Source of the DNA: Nitzschia sp. DOCU1
Taxonomy: Eukaryota > Bacillariophyta > Bacillariophyceae > Bacillariales > Bacillariaceae
DNA length: 64,000 nucleotides
Assembly: GCA_951394045.1 (NCBI GenBank)
Contig: OX595988.1
Span: 1,813,352-1,877,351, forward strand
Reading direction: 5' to 3'
Positions 10,148 through 21,464 of this stretch are shown here, piece by piece. The notes under the pieces were generated by a model. The model worked only from the letters and a program-made list of their open reading frames with translations, was not told the DNA's origin and ran no database searches. Positions within the stretch are counted from its first letter, which is position 1, and each line of letters begins with the position of its first letter. The position numbers and the translations under genes were made by a program.

Positions 10148-11026
10148 ATGGGTGTACCATTGGCAAGATTTTGGATTGCTAGTAGTAGCCTTTGGTTGAC
10201 AGTATTGCTCGCCTGTTTAACCTTTACGGTCGTTCACAGTTGGACTTTGTCGTCACCATCAATTCATCACATCCACCACTCATCGACCCGTATCCGCTCT
10301 TGGCAATCATCAGCATCACCAAGAGTTGTTTTAAAAATGGCCAGTGGCGAAAAGAATGACCCAGCGGCTCCATCCGAGACCCAATCACCCAGCCCAGTCA
10401 CCACCAATAACAACAAGAAAAACGACAAGAGTCTACTGACAAAAATTGGATCAACCACATCCGCCGTGGTGGCCGGAACCTTTTATCTGGTCTTGGCCTG
10501 GCAACGAGATGCCTTGATGGTGAGCTTTTTCATTGGAGCCATCTCCAATGGCATACTCAGCAAAGTGCTCAAGAAATTATTGAAACAAGAACGACCGGCC
10601 GAATTGATCGAATCAGATTTGGACCTACCACCTAGTGACAATGGAATGCCAAGTTCACATGCCATGAGTTTGGGATTCATAGGGACGTTTACGGCACTAC
10701 AATTACCATGGACGACAGTACCAATCTTGCTGTATGTCATTATCTCCTTGGTATATCGAGTCCAAAGTAAATTACACACTATCGAACAAATTGCTGTGGG
10801 TGTCACGGTGGGGTCCTTGAATGGATATGTTTGGCGAACCTTGTGTTTTGGAAACAATCCGTTTGGAATCAATATCATGGAATGGGTTTCCAATCAATTC
10901 TTGAATGATCAAGGACTCTTGCCGTGGTATGGCCTGGCGATTCCGGCGCTAGTGGGCGCGGCAGTAGTGGGATCTGTCGAACGGAGAATAAAGAGATTTC
11001 TGTCTCAAAAAAGCAAGACAGAGTAA
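10148..11026 (+). CDS. PAP2-family lipid/dolichyl-phosphate phosphatase with plastid-like presequence
   Basis: 292 residues from the first in-frame ATG (10148). The three PAP2 phosphatase motifs are present: K-x6-RP (Lys142, Arg149-Pro150), PSSH (168-171) and R-x5-HTIEQ (Arg204, His210). The HTxxQ form of motif 3 is typical of dolichyldiphosphatases and plant chloroplast LPP-epsilon phosphatidate phosphatases. Several hydrophobic helices surround the motifs. The N-terminus has a signal-peptide-like core (SLWLTVLLACLTFTVVHS) followed by Trp and a Ser/His/Arg-rich stretch, compatible with diatom bipartite plastid targeting with Trp in place of Phe. I therefore favour a plastid LPP-epsilon-like enzyme acting on phosphatidate or polyprenyl phosphates; an ER dolichyl enzyme is the alternative. 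Confidence 0.8.
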   Translation: MGVPLARFWIASSSLWLTVLLACLTFTVVHSWTLSSPSIHHIHHSSTRIRSWQSSASPRVVLKMASGEKNDPAAPSETQSPSPVTTNNNKKNDKSLLTKIGSTTSAVVAGTFYLVLAWQRDALMVSFFIGAISNGILSKVLKKLLKQERPAELIESDLDLPPSDNGMPSSHAMSLGFIGTFTALQLPWTTVPILLYVIISLVYRVQSKLHTIEQIAVGVTVGSLNGYVWRTLCFGNNPFGINIMEWVSNQFLNDQGLLPWYGLAIPALVGAAVVGSVERRIKRFLSQKSKTE

Positions 11027-12160
11027 GGGCTATTTGTTGCAATAATACTTCTACATTCCCTCCAAGGTTGTCTGGTCGTTGTAAACACGGGAATCCATCA
11101 CTATTAAAGTGACAGAATTGTTTTGTCTTCATACCTTGGAAGCTCCTTGGCAAGATAAATTCTTCTTTTCGTATAGCCTGTAGAGACTTTCAGATTTCTC
11201 TAGGTGGCGTCTTCCATGGAGCCATTTTGGTCAAGTCGTTCATTTGATGCCGAACAATGGGACGTTGCTGGGCCGGCCGTGGTGGTTGATCTGAGTTAAA
11301 TTGGTCATTGCTTGAACATCTTCAATCTCATCTGCTCTTGTTGACTGTTCGAGCCAACTTTATCGCCATTGTCGTTGTTGCCAATCTCAAGCCACATCGG
11401 TCTTTTGTAGAAGGTAAGGGTCAGAAATAGATCCGATAGACGAGATAAATATCAGGTGGATCTTCTTCATCAATCAAGTGGAAACCTTAAGCGAGGCAGG
11501 GATCTGTAAAGTTGCCTGCGATATCTCGTTCGCCAGCGAAGGAATGTAATGAAGTCCAAATAATCGAAGTAGCTTCGTGGTTGTGTTCATCCAAACGAAG
11601 ACGAAATGGCGCCGCTGTCGTCGGCGGCATTTTCTGTTCCTTCGACCGCGTGTTCCTATTTCATGTGCGATGACAACCACGTAAACAGCAGTATATGGAT
11701 TTGAAAAGGGCTATATTTCCGCAGTTAATACACAATCTTCCTGATTCATTACAAAATGTCGTATGGGGATAATCGCCTTAACAAAGTTGGTCATTTGGTC
11801 ATCACAGAACCTGACACCTCTTGAAGTTCGTCTTGCTGTTTGATTTTGCTGATCGCACGTCGTCGTTCTTAGGTTCGTTGTCACGCCATTAAAAATGGTG
11901 GCTCTCCAAAAGTGCCCTAAGTCATTGCGGAAGCTGCAAAAGATCCAATTTCCCGCCAATTCACTTCTCGCCTTTCGATGGTCGGAAGGAGAACTTTCTC
12001 ACTGTTCTCACCTTTGGTGCTTCACTCTTTTGTCACGGAACGAATATTTTCATTCCGTCGAGATTAGGACCGACTCTCGATTGTTGTCCAAGTTTGTCGA
12101 AACCATTCACTTTTCAACAACCCTGTACATCTTGACCCCCGGTCCTCGTCAACTGGAACG
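11027..12160. other. intergenic region, 1.1 kb
   Basis: No convincing gene is seen. The last part (from about 11895) contains an 89-codon open frame with an ATG whose TGA at 12162-12164 overlaps the cyclase start codon; it has no recognisable domain and could at most be an upstream ORF. The region should hold the cyclase promoter and 5' UTR. Confidence 0.4.
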
Positions 12161-15100
12161 ATGAGTGCTGCCAATGGCAACAACAACCGGTCAAACTATC
12201 TCAACCAGAGATATTCGTCGGAAGCGGTCATACAGCTCGCCAGAGGTTCTGACGACGATGACGATGACCCATTGCTGCAAATCGACGATGGCGATTTATA
12301 CGACGAAGGCTCTACTAGTAGCAGCACGCGTCAAAGCAGCACGGGTCTTGATTCCCATTTGGTTGAGTTGGATTTGCAAGATATCGAGGCTATGACATCT
12401 CGCACCAAGTTGTTTGGCGCCATTGTCCTGCTTTTGGGTGCAGCGGCAAGTGCGACTTTCATGGCTTTTGGAATCATCAATACGAAGGACACTTCGACAG
12501 AAGATTTTGAAACTAGATCCAACGAGCTTGTTGTCCTTGTTCAGACGACTTGGAGCGAGTATGAACGAACGGCTGCCAATACAAACGAAATTTGTCGTCG
12601 AGAGCCCGCGACGACGAGGGCCGGTTTTCGCGAATATTATGAGTACCTCTTGGCTGGAGGTATCGACTTTCAAGCCATTCAGTGTGCTCCAAATGTGACC
12701 AATGAAGAACGCCCCCTCTACGAGGCGGAGGCCAAGGAGTACTGGGAATCCACGCTCGAAGATTACAACTACACGGGCTTTACAGGCCTGATCTGGGATT
12801 GGGATAAAATGTCGGTAGTGGGGGTCGAAAAACCAGCTCCGGAATCCCCTTTCTATTTCCCTATTAATTATTTGGAGCCTGTCGAGGGTAACGAAGGTGC
12901 CATTGACCTGGATTTGTGGTCGGATCCAGTTGCAGGAGCGGCGCTGATCGAGCAGGCCATCGATACCTTCAAGCCAATCCTCACTGGAAGGCTGAGCACT
13001 GTCCAAGAAACAGTAGAGAGTGCTTACAGTGTGATTATTTATCACCCAGGAGTGCCCCTGTCAACTGATCCGCCCGACAAAGTTCCAACTATGATTGCTA
13101 ACTTGCTTGTTCGTATTCCAAGTTTTCTCGAGCGCGTTGGAAAGGCCCAAGAACGAAACTTGGCTGCATATGTCTACGACGTTCGCGACAGCAAGTTTGA
13201 ATTCCTTGGGGCTGCTGTTTATATGGTGGGTAACAACGGTACCGAAATTTCCTTCCCCCCTGAGATCTCGTACGAGAACCTAAAGCAGAAGTACGACGAC
13301 GACAGATTCTATGAAGAGGTCATCCCCATTGCGAGTGGGGAATGGCGCGTCTGTGTCGTCCCAGTCGACGATACTTTTGATGAACAGCTTGGTCTTGTTA
13401 TTTTTGGTGGATGTATGATCATGTTGGCCACGATCGGAATTGCGTTTTGGATGCACACAAATATGAAGCGCGTCGTTGGAATTTACAAAGCTAAGCTTCA
13501 GGCCGAGGCGGAACGTGCAATTGTTGCCAATCTTTTCCCAGAGAATGTGCGGAAGCGATTGCTACAAGGTGCCGAGGCTAAAAATGCTGCCATTAAGCAA
13601 CGGGCTCGAAACAAAAGACTTGGAATCGCGCCTGAGCGAGGCATCAACGATCACTTGACATCAGAGGGGTTGTTCGGAAGTAAGCCGATCGCTGATTTTC
13701 ACCCCGAGGCGACGCTTCTCTTCTGTGATCTTGTTGGTAAGTCGTCAAAGAAGCGGTTCCTAATGAAAACGAACGACATTATCTTACAATTCTACTGCCA
13801 AAAGGTTTCACCGCGTGGTCCTCTGTCCGGGAGCCTACCCAGGTTTTCACCCTCCTCGAAGTTCTATACAATTCGTTCGATCGCATAGCAGCTGTGAGTG
13901 ACCTCTCTGCTGCATTCTTCGCCCATTTCGACAAAGTCACTTCTAACGTCTCGTTTCTTTCATTTCTAACGCCGTGCAGCGTCGACGCGTCTTCAAAGTA
14001 GAGACAGTTGGTGATTGTTACGTCGCTTCCTGTGGGGCTCCAATCCCCCGGGACGATCATGCAGTCATCATGGCGAGATTTGCCTCCGATTGTCTTCGCA
14101 CCATGCCGGTGGTAGTTACGCAGCTTGAGCGCTCGTTGGGTCCAGACACCGGTAAGGCTGTTGCAGTGCCCTTCCATAGAAGAATTCGTTTTCCTTTCTA
14201 AACCCTTACCTTGATACAGGTGACCTCAGCATCCGTCTTGGACTTCATAGTGGTGCTGTGACATCTGGTGTCTTGCGTGGTGACAAGGGTCGATTTCAGT
14301 TGTTCGGGGATACAATGAATACCGCAAGTCGCATGGAAAGCACTGGACTTCCGTCAAAGATTCAGGTCAGTCCGGAATGTGCTGAGCTCCTTCGAAAGGC
14401 TGGAAAAGACAAGTGGCTCGAGCCCCGAGAAGTAAAGGTCTTTGTAAAGGGTAAAGGTCACCTCCAAACCTACTGGCTGGTCAAGGACAAATCCGACGTG
14501 GCTGTCTCCGAGGCATCTTCCGGAGGAGCTGCGGTTTCGACGGAATTCAAGAAGCAGGAGGGGGCTGATCCGTACAGTTCCAAAGTTGAACGATTGGTAG
14601 GCTGGAACGTGGAGAGAATGTGTGAGTTGCTTCGAGAAATTCTCTCTCGAAGACAGGCAAAGGCGGATGCCAACAAGAAAAGCAGTAAGCCTCTTGGTTA
14701 TGATGAAAGCAGTGCCAGTGGAAAAGGCGGTACTATACCATTGGACGAAGTTCAAGACGTGGTGGTTCTTCCAGAATTTGACGCGAGGGCATTCCAAAAG
14801 CAAGTCCCTATGGGCTCAATTCAGCTAGACAAGGCTGTGGTGAACCAACTCACAGATCTTGTCGAGATGATTGGAGCCAGTTATCATGACAATCCTTTCC
14901 ACAATTTCGAGCATGCCAGCCATGTCGCCATGTCGGTATCGAAACTTCTTTCTCGCATCGTAAACCCGAAAGAACAGGGACTGCTGGGACACCCAGGCAA
15001 CTACGAGAAGCCAATGAACGAGCAGGCTACCTCCCTTGCGAGCGACCTCCACGATCACACATTCGGTGAGTAAGAATTTGGTAATGGTAGATTGAATGAC

Positions 15101-16223
15101 GGCCCACCAATTTTTTGTCGACTCACTTCACGATCATATAAAAAGGTATTACCAGTGATCCGCTGACGGCATTTGCTGCATTCTTTGCGGCGTTAATTCA
15201 CGTAAGTCATTGGGAGTTTGATTGGTTACTGACTTTCGGCTTGTCGTGACTGACCCTTGGTTCATTCTCTTCAGGACGTTGACCATCGAGGTGTGCCTAA
15301 TGTGGTGTTAACGACGGAAAACCCAGACCTTTCTGATAAGTACCGAGAAACAAGCATTGCGGAACAGAACTCCATCGACTTGGCGTGGGACATGTTCATG
15401 CGCAATGAGTACAGAACCCTTCGTCTTACTCTTTGCCCAACAGAGGCAGACCTGAAGCGTTTTCGCCAGCTTGTGGTCCAGATGGTCATGTCGACGGACA
15501 TTATGGACAAGGATATCGGTAAACTTCGGAAGGAGCGATGGGACAAGGCCTTCGCTGAACAAACCAGTACTGCCGCCGAGAATCGCAATCGGAAGGCGAC
15601 GATTGTTATTGAGCATCTTATCCAAGCGTCTGACGTTTCGCATACCATGCAGCATTGGCACATTTACCGCAAATGGAATCAGAACTTGTTTTTTGAGCTT
15701 TACCATGCTTACAAGCAAGGACGCTTGGAGAACGACCCTTCCACTAACTGGTATAAGGGGGAGCTTGGCTTTTTTGATTTTTACGTCATCCCATTGGCCA
15801 AGAAGCTCGATACCTGTGGAGTATTTGGTGTGACAAGCGACGAATTCATGATTTATGCTTCCGCCAATCGAAAGGTATGTTCGTCGGGGGCAAGATTCGC
15901 ATGTTTTGTCGCTTCTCGCATCGTGCAATACCCCTTTCTCTCCGTTTCTAACCGCGATATTGTCGATTACTTAGGAGTGGGAGCTGAAAGGTGCCCAGCT
16001 TGTAGAAGACTACCTTTCACAGTACAACAGCGAAGGCGCAATGGGACCTGCCGCTCGACTTTACAAAAAAGCATCTGATGTTTCGGTAGGCCAGTTGAGT
16101 GGTCGCATGTCGGAAATCTCGGATGGTCAGCGAAGTCGATCTTCCTCTGTCAACATGACCGGCGAGGTGATTGATGTTGGTTTGGACCTTCAAAGCGATC
16201 TGGAGGACGAAGATGATGCCTAA
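12161..16223 (+). CDS. receptor-type CHASE - class III nucleotide cyclase - 3',5'-cyclic nucleotide phosphodiesterase fusion
   Basis: Seven exons: 12161-13736, 13805-13893, 13980-14151, 14220-15065, 15146-15201, 15275-15874, 15975-16223 (1195 residues). All junctions are GT-AG and restore conserved motifs. An N-terminal cytosolic tail is followed by a membrane helix (about 83-106), an extracellular CHASE-like sensor region of about 300 residues, a second helix (about 408-432), the cyclase domain, and a PDEase domain. Cyclase residues: metal Asp523 (FCDLVGF) and Asp567 (VETVGD), Glu563 and Gln639 at the base-specificity positions, catalytic Asn646 and Arg650 (NTASR). PDE residues: HNFEH (840-844), HDVDH (913-917), Asp1033 (ASDVSH). 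One chain would thus make and hydrolyse a cyclic nucleotide in response to an external ligand. Glu563 favours GTP, but Gln at the second position leaves specificity open. Confidence 0.92.
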
Positions 16224-16935
16224 AGTCCATTTGACGATTCGGGATAAGTTTCAATTGGGGAGTGCGATGTTCGGAATTAGTTTCGATTACCGTACTGTTT
16301 TGTGTGTCTTGTTGCGACATGGGCGGCTTGGGCGCGCCTACTAGAGGCTGCTTGTGCTGGTGGATCAATTGGGTCAGTTGCCGTTCCTGCCGCGTGTTGA
16401 GCGATATTGATCGCTTTTAATTTAGACAAGCGTTCGTCGGTGCTGTTACCTATTCTTTAGCTATGTTCATGTTATTCTTAGGATGCACCTAGTTAGATTT
16501 GATGCGTGAGTTGTGGCCTGACATTTGTTTTGTTGCTTGGTAGGGTTCTTGCAAACAGAATGGGAAACTCGCCTGCTAGCTTGTAGCTAAATCCAGCGTC
16601 TAGAGCTAACACTATGATGCTTTTACCTCGAGAAGTGCACCTCCCCTACCTGCTGCCGCACGTAGGTACCACCCGATAGGGTGTAGTAGGAGTTGTATTG
16701 GTTGATAGTTCGAGAAAAGTCAAATGAGTCGAACCTTTCGGGGGCGTTCAGGAAGAAGGGAACATCAACGAAGAAAATTTTAGGGCCCCCTTTTCTCGAG
16801 GGTGGCCGCAACGACGCGACGATGGAGGGCAACCGAAAACATATTTTTTGAAAAAGAACAACACAAATCACTTTCACTCGTCTTTTCCACAGCCGAACTA
16901 GAGACGAAGTAGGACGCATAGTTTACAGAAGCACC
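16224..16935. other. intergenic region, 0.7 kb
   Basis: Contains the cyclase 3' UTR and the promoter of the SNARE gene. Minus-strand open frames here show no conserved content. I see no repeat or RNA gene. Confidence 0.4.
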
Positions 16936-17786
16936 ATGACGGAGACCTATGAAGATTACGAAAGAGTGAGTGTCTATGTCCGTGGGGTAATCGAACAAAG
17001 TGCGTCCCAATAATTCTTGCTCTCTGACCTGGCGCACCATTTCAGGAGTACAATGCCTATTTGTCACGTATTCGAAGCTTTCTAGCTGGAACCCGTTCCC
17101 CTGTTACTCTCCAAGAATGTCAACGTCTTCTGGGTGAAGCCAAGAAATGCGCTACAGCTATGCAGGGGCTGGCTGAAGTGGAAGGCAATCAGATGAAAAT
17201 CCGAGAGGCTTCGCAGCGACTGGAGAGGGACTTGACACCTCTCTCCAAGGAAGTTGAACGTGCGCTGAACACGACGAATCGAGAAGAGTTATTTTATCAA
17301 GCTCCGAACCCAGGGAGTCCAACCAGCATGGACTTGGAAAGTTTGATCTCGAATTCCGAAGATTTGTTGCGGGAGTCACAAGCGTAAGTTGAGGCAGCAG
17401 GTCTCTGGTTGATGGTGGAGACGAAGAAAAGATTCTGATGATGTTCTACTATTCATGCTTTTTAGGCTTGCCATGGAGACGGAGCAGATTGGAAATGCGA
17501 CGCTGGGGCAAATGGGGCGGCAGCGGGAGCAACTACAGAATGCAAACGCCAATCTAGATGCTACCATTGCTGTCGCTCGTCAAGCCGGAGCCATCTTGTC
17601 CGACATGTAAGTGTTTGATAGTACGGAGAGACTTGTACGAAGCTCCATTATACTGATGCAATCTATCTTGACCTGAACAACAGGGGCCGCAAAGCATTCA
17701 AGAACAAGCTGGCCTTGTATGTCATGATTGGAGTCCTCATTTTGGCAAACTTCTATGCACTAGTTCATCTATTCAAGAAAAAGTAA
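16936..17786 (+). CDS. VTI1: Qb-SNARE, Vti1-like
   Basis: Four exons: 16936-16965, 17046-17383, 17466-17606, 17684-17786 (203 residues); the first exon is only 30 nt. The protein opens with METYEDYEREY-like residues matching the Vti1 start, has an N-terminal three-helix region (about 10-100), then a SNARE motif with METEQIGNATLGQM and the zero-layer glutamine in GRQREQL, and a C-terminal membrane anchor (LALYVMIGVLILANFYALVHLF) ending in KKK. Vti1 proteins are Qb-SNAREs for traffic between trans-Golgi, endosome and vacuole. The stop codon TAA is overlapped by a GTAAGT sequence that looks like a splice donor, but the tail length is already normal for the family, so I end the gene there. Confidence 0.85.
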
Positions 17787-18540
17787 GTATCCGCACCACA
17801 GCTTTCTGGGAGAAGCTACATTCCAGTTATGGTCACTTGTGTTTGGATACTTCTAGTAGACGGAGCGGCGTTGTGCCGTTTCGAACCTGTGTACAATAGT
17901 TTATTAACAACGGTCGCTAGACATTTTGTATTCTCGTCTGGCTTTATAGCTAGATGTGAAACCTTCACTAGCGCCTGCAACCTAGTCGAGCGCCTGCAAC
18001 CTGTTTTTTCTTTTTCGGCAAGGGACTCGAAACTCGCCGGCAAAGAGATGGCAATGAGGGCATGCGGTCCGCAAACCCAAAAGCCTGGCTTTAACTTTGT
18101 TGAAGTTTTAGATTGAAAGCAAAAGGTCCGTCTATGGAAAAGGACCTTCCTAGACTTCTTAGATCCAACAGGGTAATATAATTGCTCTAGAGCTGGCTGG
18201 ACTGCGACTAGTAGGCTTGAAAGCTATATTATTGTTCATTTCGCGGAACGACACTGGGGTTACGATTTCGTTGGAATCAAAGGAGTCCAACATCGAAACC
18301 ATCAGTTTTTGGAAAAACACGACTAAATCAGTCCTGTGCAATCCTTCCTTCCTATCCTATCGCTCCTTCCTACGTAAACCCGTACGAGTGCCACAGCCCA
18401 ACGGACCTTCTCGACAAGGAAGTGGAGAGACCTTCAGACACAATGTCATTGACCAGATGCTGCCTCTGTTTCGGCATCCAGGAATAGGCCAGCACAATTT
18501 TGTGACATAGCTACCCTGCATCCAGCGCAAAGAAGAAAGA
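17787..18540. other. intergenic region, 0.75 kb
   Basis: Lies between two plus-strand genes. A 10-base direct repeat, GCGCCTGCAA, sits near 17971-17999. No gene or regulatory element is recognised. Confidence 0.35.
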
Positions 18541-19891
18541 ATGACTGAATGGGACACCCCAGCAGTGGATCTCGGCCACCCCGATTCCGCCATCCGCCTG
18601 GCATCGGCGGTCCATCGATTCAAGATGCCCAAACCGAATCCAGACCGGCAATTATCCTTTGCCCGAAGCTTTCGATCGGCTGGTTCGACGGAAAAGACTC
18701 GGAAAGCCATACTCAAGGCCGATGAGCTACGGAAAAAGCTGACGGAAGCCGTCAGTGCGGGTAAAGTGTCTCATGAGAGAGTTGTCGCTGATGCGAGACG
18801 ATACCAGCCCTTGATCCATCAGATTCTCGTCTCTTGCAAGTTTCAACCTGAAATGGCGCGATTGGATGGTAAGATCAAACGACGGTGCAATTTGCGGGCA
18901 TCTGAATTCTGTGATCTTATCCTTTTGAACCGCAGAGCGTTTAATTTTTGAGTGGATATCTGGCGTGGAAACGAACCAGGCGCCCTTCAAGTCAGAGGCA
19001 ATCATGTATGATTTGGTAATGTGCATTGTTTGTGAGGGCCTAGGAAAGGCAGGTGTGGCAACCGAGACGAGCGTTGTAGGGGAATTTGCGGCTGCAAGTC
19101 GGGAATACGCCGCTGCTGCGGGTATTTTTTCCTTTCTAGCAGACGACCATCTTCCAAAGTGGGTAGCTCGAGGATCCAAAGTTAGCGAAGAAGATCTACC
19201 AGTGGAATGTTGCGTGGACACTGCGAAAGGGCTCAGCATGCTGTTCAAAGCGAATGCTCAGCAAATGGCTATTGCTACAGTTTTGATCAAACCAGGGACG
19301 CCGAATTACTCCCTCCTGGCAAAATTGTGTCTCGGAATAGAAGAACAGTTGGACGGCTTTGTGACTCACATGAGGGAAAATGCCTTCAAACAAATGGCGC
19401 GCATCGAAAAGGACTTCTTCACTCTGGTGACATTTCAAATCCAACTTCAAAAGGCCTTGTCCCTCTACTTTTACGGCCGGCACCTTTGGGAGAATGAAAA
19501 GGAATACGGCCTGGCGATTGCAATGTTAAGCGAAGCTACAGTGGAACTCAGAAGCCGCGACGGCCCAAGTGGCAAAGGCGTTCCAGAAGTATCCAAAATC
19601 CCGGCCTTGAAAGCGTTACATAATGATCTGATTGACTTGCGAGGTCATATGAATTTGTTGCTAAAAACGTGGGAAAAGGACAATTCTTCAGTATTCTTTG
19701 AACCTGTACCACAAGTGGTTCCAGCGGACAAGCGGCTAGAAAAGGGAGTGCAGCTAAACAAGGAAGAAAAGTATCGAGTCAATGATGTTGAGCCCTTACT
19801 CCTTTCGTTATCTGAGGAGGCCATGAAGCGGTCGGACAGTGACTTGGCCCGCGAATTGCAGGAGAGGCTGAATCAAGGTCTGGACGATTAG
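18541..19891 (+). CDS. BRO1-domain protein (ALIX/BROX-like, BRO1 domain only)
   Basis: Two exons, 18541-18868 and 18936-19891, joined by a 67-bp GT-AG intron (427 residues). Almost the whole length corresponds to a BRO1 domain: FEWISGVETNQAPFKSEA, a TPR-like helical core with YDLVMCIVCEGLGKAG and SREYAAAAGIFSFLADDHLP, and the later LCLGIEEQLDGF and YGRHLWENEKEYGLAIAML segments. BRO1 domains bind ESCRT-III (CHMP4/Snf7) tails and recruit partners to endosomes; the V-domain and Pro-rich tail of full ALIX are missing, as in BROX and plant BRAF. The protein ends in a charged helix without an obvious CaaX box. The splice joins ARLD to ERLIFEW, in line with the family. Confidence 0.85.
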
Positions 19892-19991
19892 ACTCTGCTG
19901 AAGTAGCTCTAAGGATCCTAAAGACTCTCGTTTTTGAAAACCCCGCGAAGCCCCGTACCGATGAAATATGGTCTATCATATATGTTATGGC

Positions 19992-20959
19992 TTAGATTTG
20001 TCTAGCTTTGAAGACAGATGGAGGATTCTCAATGTCATTCTTGCTCTGTATCAGCTTCAATTCCTTGGACTGCGCTGTCGGACCAGAAGATTCATGGGTT
20101 CTTTGAATGACAACATACATTGTGTTGATCACCTTTTCCATCACCAATGGAAGGTCATTTGGATCCTTCGCCAAATGCCCAAGCAGTAACGATGCTGTGA
20201 GATCTCCCGTTCCCGTGAACGAGCCTGGTATCATCGGACAGTCGATTCGCCACACTTGGTCAGATTTGCCGTCCTTAGTACGAGTGGATGCCAATATAGA
20301 TATTATCTTCTCTTTCACGTCGGCTTCCTCCAAGACACAACTGGTGATGAATACTGTTGAAGGACCCATTGTATGCAGCTTGTCACATGCCATCCGAGCA
20401 TCGTCGATGGTCTTGATGGCAATCCCCGTCAGTTGCTCCACTTCGAACTGATTCGGCGTCACTACATCGGCCACGGGAATCACTGTTTCTCGGTAGACTT
20501 TGACCAGTTCGGGTGGTACATAAAACTTTCCGTGATCTCCCAATACAGGATCGCAAACAAACTTGACATTTTCGTTGTATTTTCGAATCGTCTGCAATAC
20601 GGTCAGAACAGCCTCACAAAAAGAGACTGAACCAATGTAGCCCGTTAGAAGGTACCCCACACCCCCAAGCAAATTGTTGTCTTCCAATCCTTTGAGAATC
20701 TGTTTCAGTTGTTCTCCATTCATTACATCTCCCTTTAGGCCATTTTCATATCCAGTGTGGTTGGAGAAGTGCACCGAGTTGATGAAATCTACATCGTAGC
20801 CCAGCAATTGCAACGGAAATACGGCCGCCTTATTGCCAACGTCTGGAACATAAAAGAGAAAGCGTTAGGCAAACGTTTTTTGCCGATTCAAAGTCCATCA
20901 AGATAAACTTGCTTACATCCATGAACCACATGCGACTGGATAGAAATTACTCGCGACAT
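19992..20959 (-). CDS. PDXK: pyridoxal kinase
   Basis: Two exons on the minus strand: 20917-20959 and 19992-20842, with a 74-bp GT-AG intron (297 residues). Exon 1 gives MSRVISIQSHVVHG and the splice completes YVGNKAAVFPLQLLGYDVD, the family's N-terminal signature. Further hallmarks are NSVHFSNHTGY, CDPVLGDHGKFYV, TPNQFEVEQLTG and the catalytic GTGD loop (anion hole and base). The enzyme phosphorylates pyridoxal, pyridoxine or pyridoxamine with ATP in the vitamin B6 salvage pathway. There is no in-frame ATG between the upstream stop and MSRV, which fixes the start. No targeting peptide is seen. It is divergent from COG8 and converges on the BRO1 gene with a 100-bp gap. Confidence 0.95.
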
Positions 20960-21464
20960 ACTTCGACGGTCAAATTGTTCTTTTGAAAGGTCGCCAAAAT
21001 GAGTGGTCCCCCCGACGTATGCGGAAGTTGATGTCGTTCACCTTCGAGATCGTCTTCCCGTCGATGTCCAAAGTCGTCTTTTAGCAAGAAGACAACGAAC
21101 ATTCGTAGATACAACACAAACAATGAGACGATATCTATCGGTAGATATTTCTCATCGTGATGGGGGTGGTGTGATCTTTTTCCACGTCACCATCAGGTGA
21201 TGATGGAGGTGCGCGATCGCGAGAACGCGCCGCCGCCACATGAGAAGAATTCTTCGAAGTTGTAACCATTCGACTAAATCATTTGTGCTCGCGTGTTTTA
21301 CTCGTGACCCAATCTTCAAAGCCCGCTCGAGAGCGTGCGGTTGGTTGCGACGATGTCGAGATGATGGAAGGTGCTCCGACGATCGTTGGCATCGCCATCT
21401 CTCCAACCGCTGAAGGTCCATGGTCGATGGCAAAAACCAAACATTTCAGTTGTAAAGGTTGAAA
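20960..21464. promoter_or_regulatory. divergent promoter region, pyridoxal kinase and COG8
   Basis: 505 bp between divergent start codons; it must carry both promoters. No specific site is recognised. Short open frames on both strands lack conserved content. Confidence 0.4.

Noticed and set aside
11474..11680. 68-codon minus-strand frame in the 1.1-kb spacer
   Set aside because: Short, Arg-rich and without similarity to a known family.
17783..17790. Further splice donor at the Vti1-like stop codon (GTAAGT)
   Set aside because: The protein already has the normal SNARE length and membrane anchor, and no downstream exon was evident.
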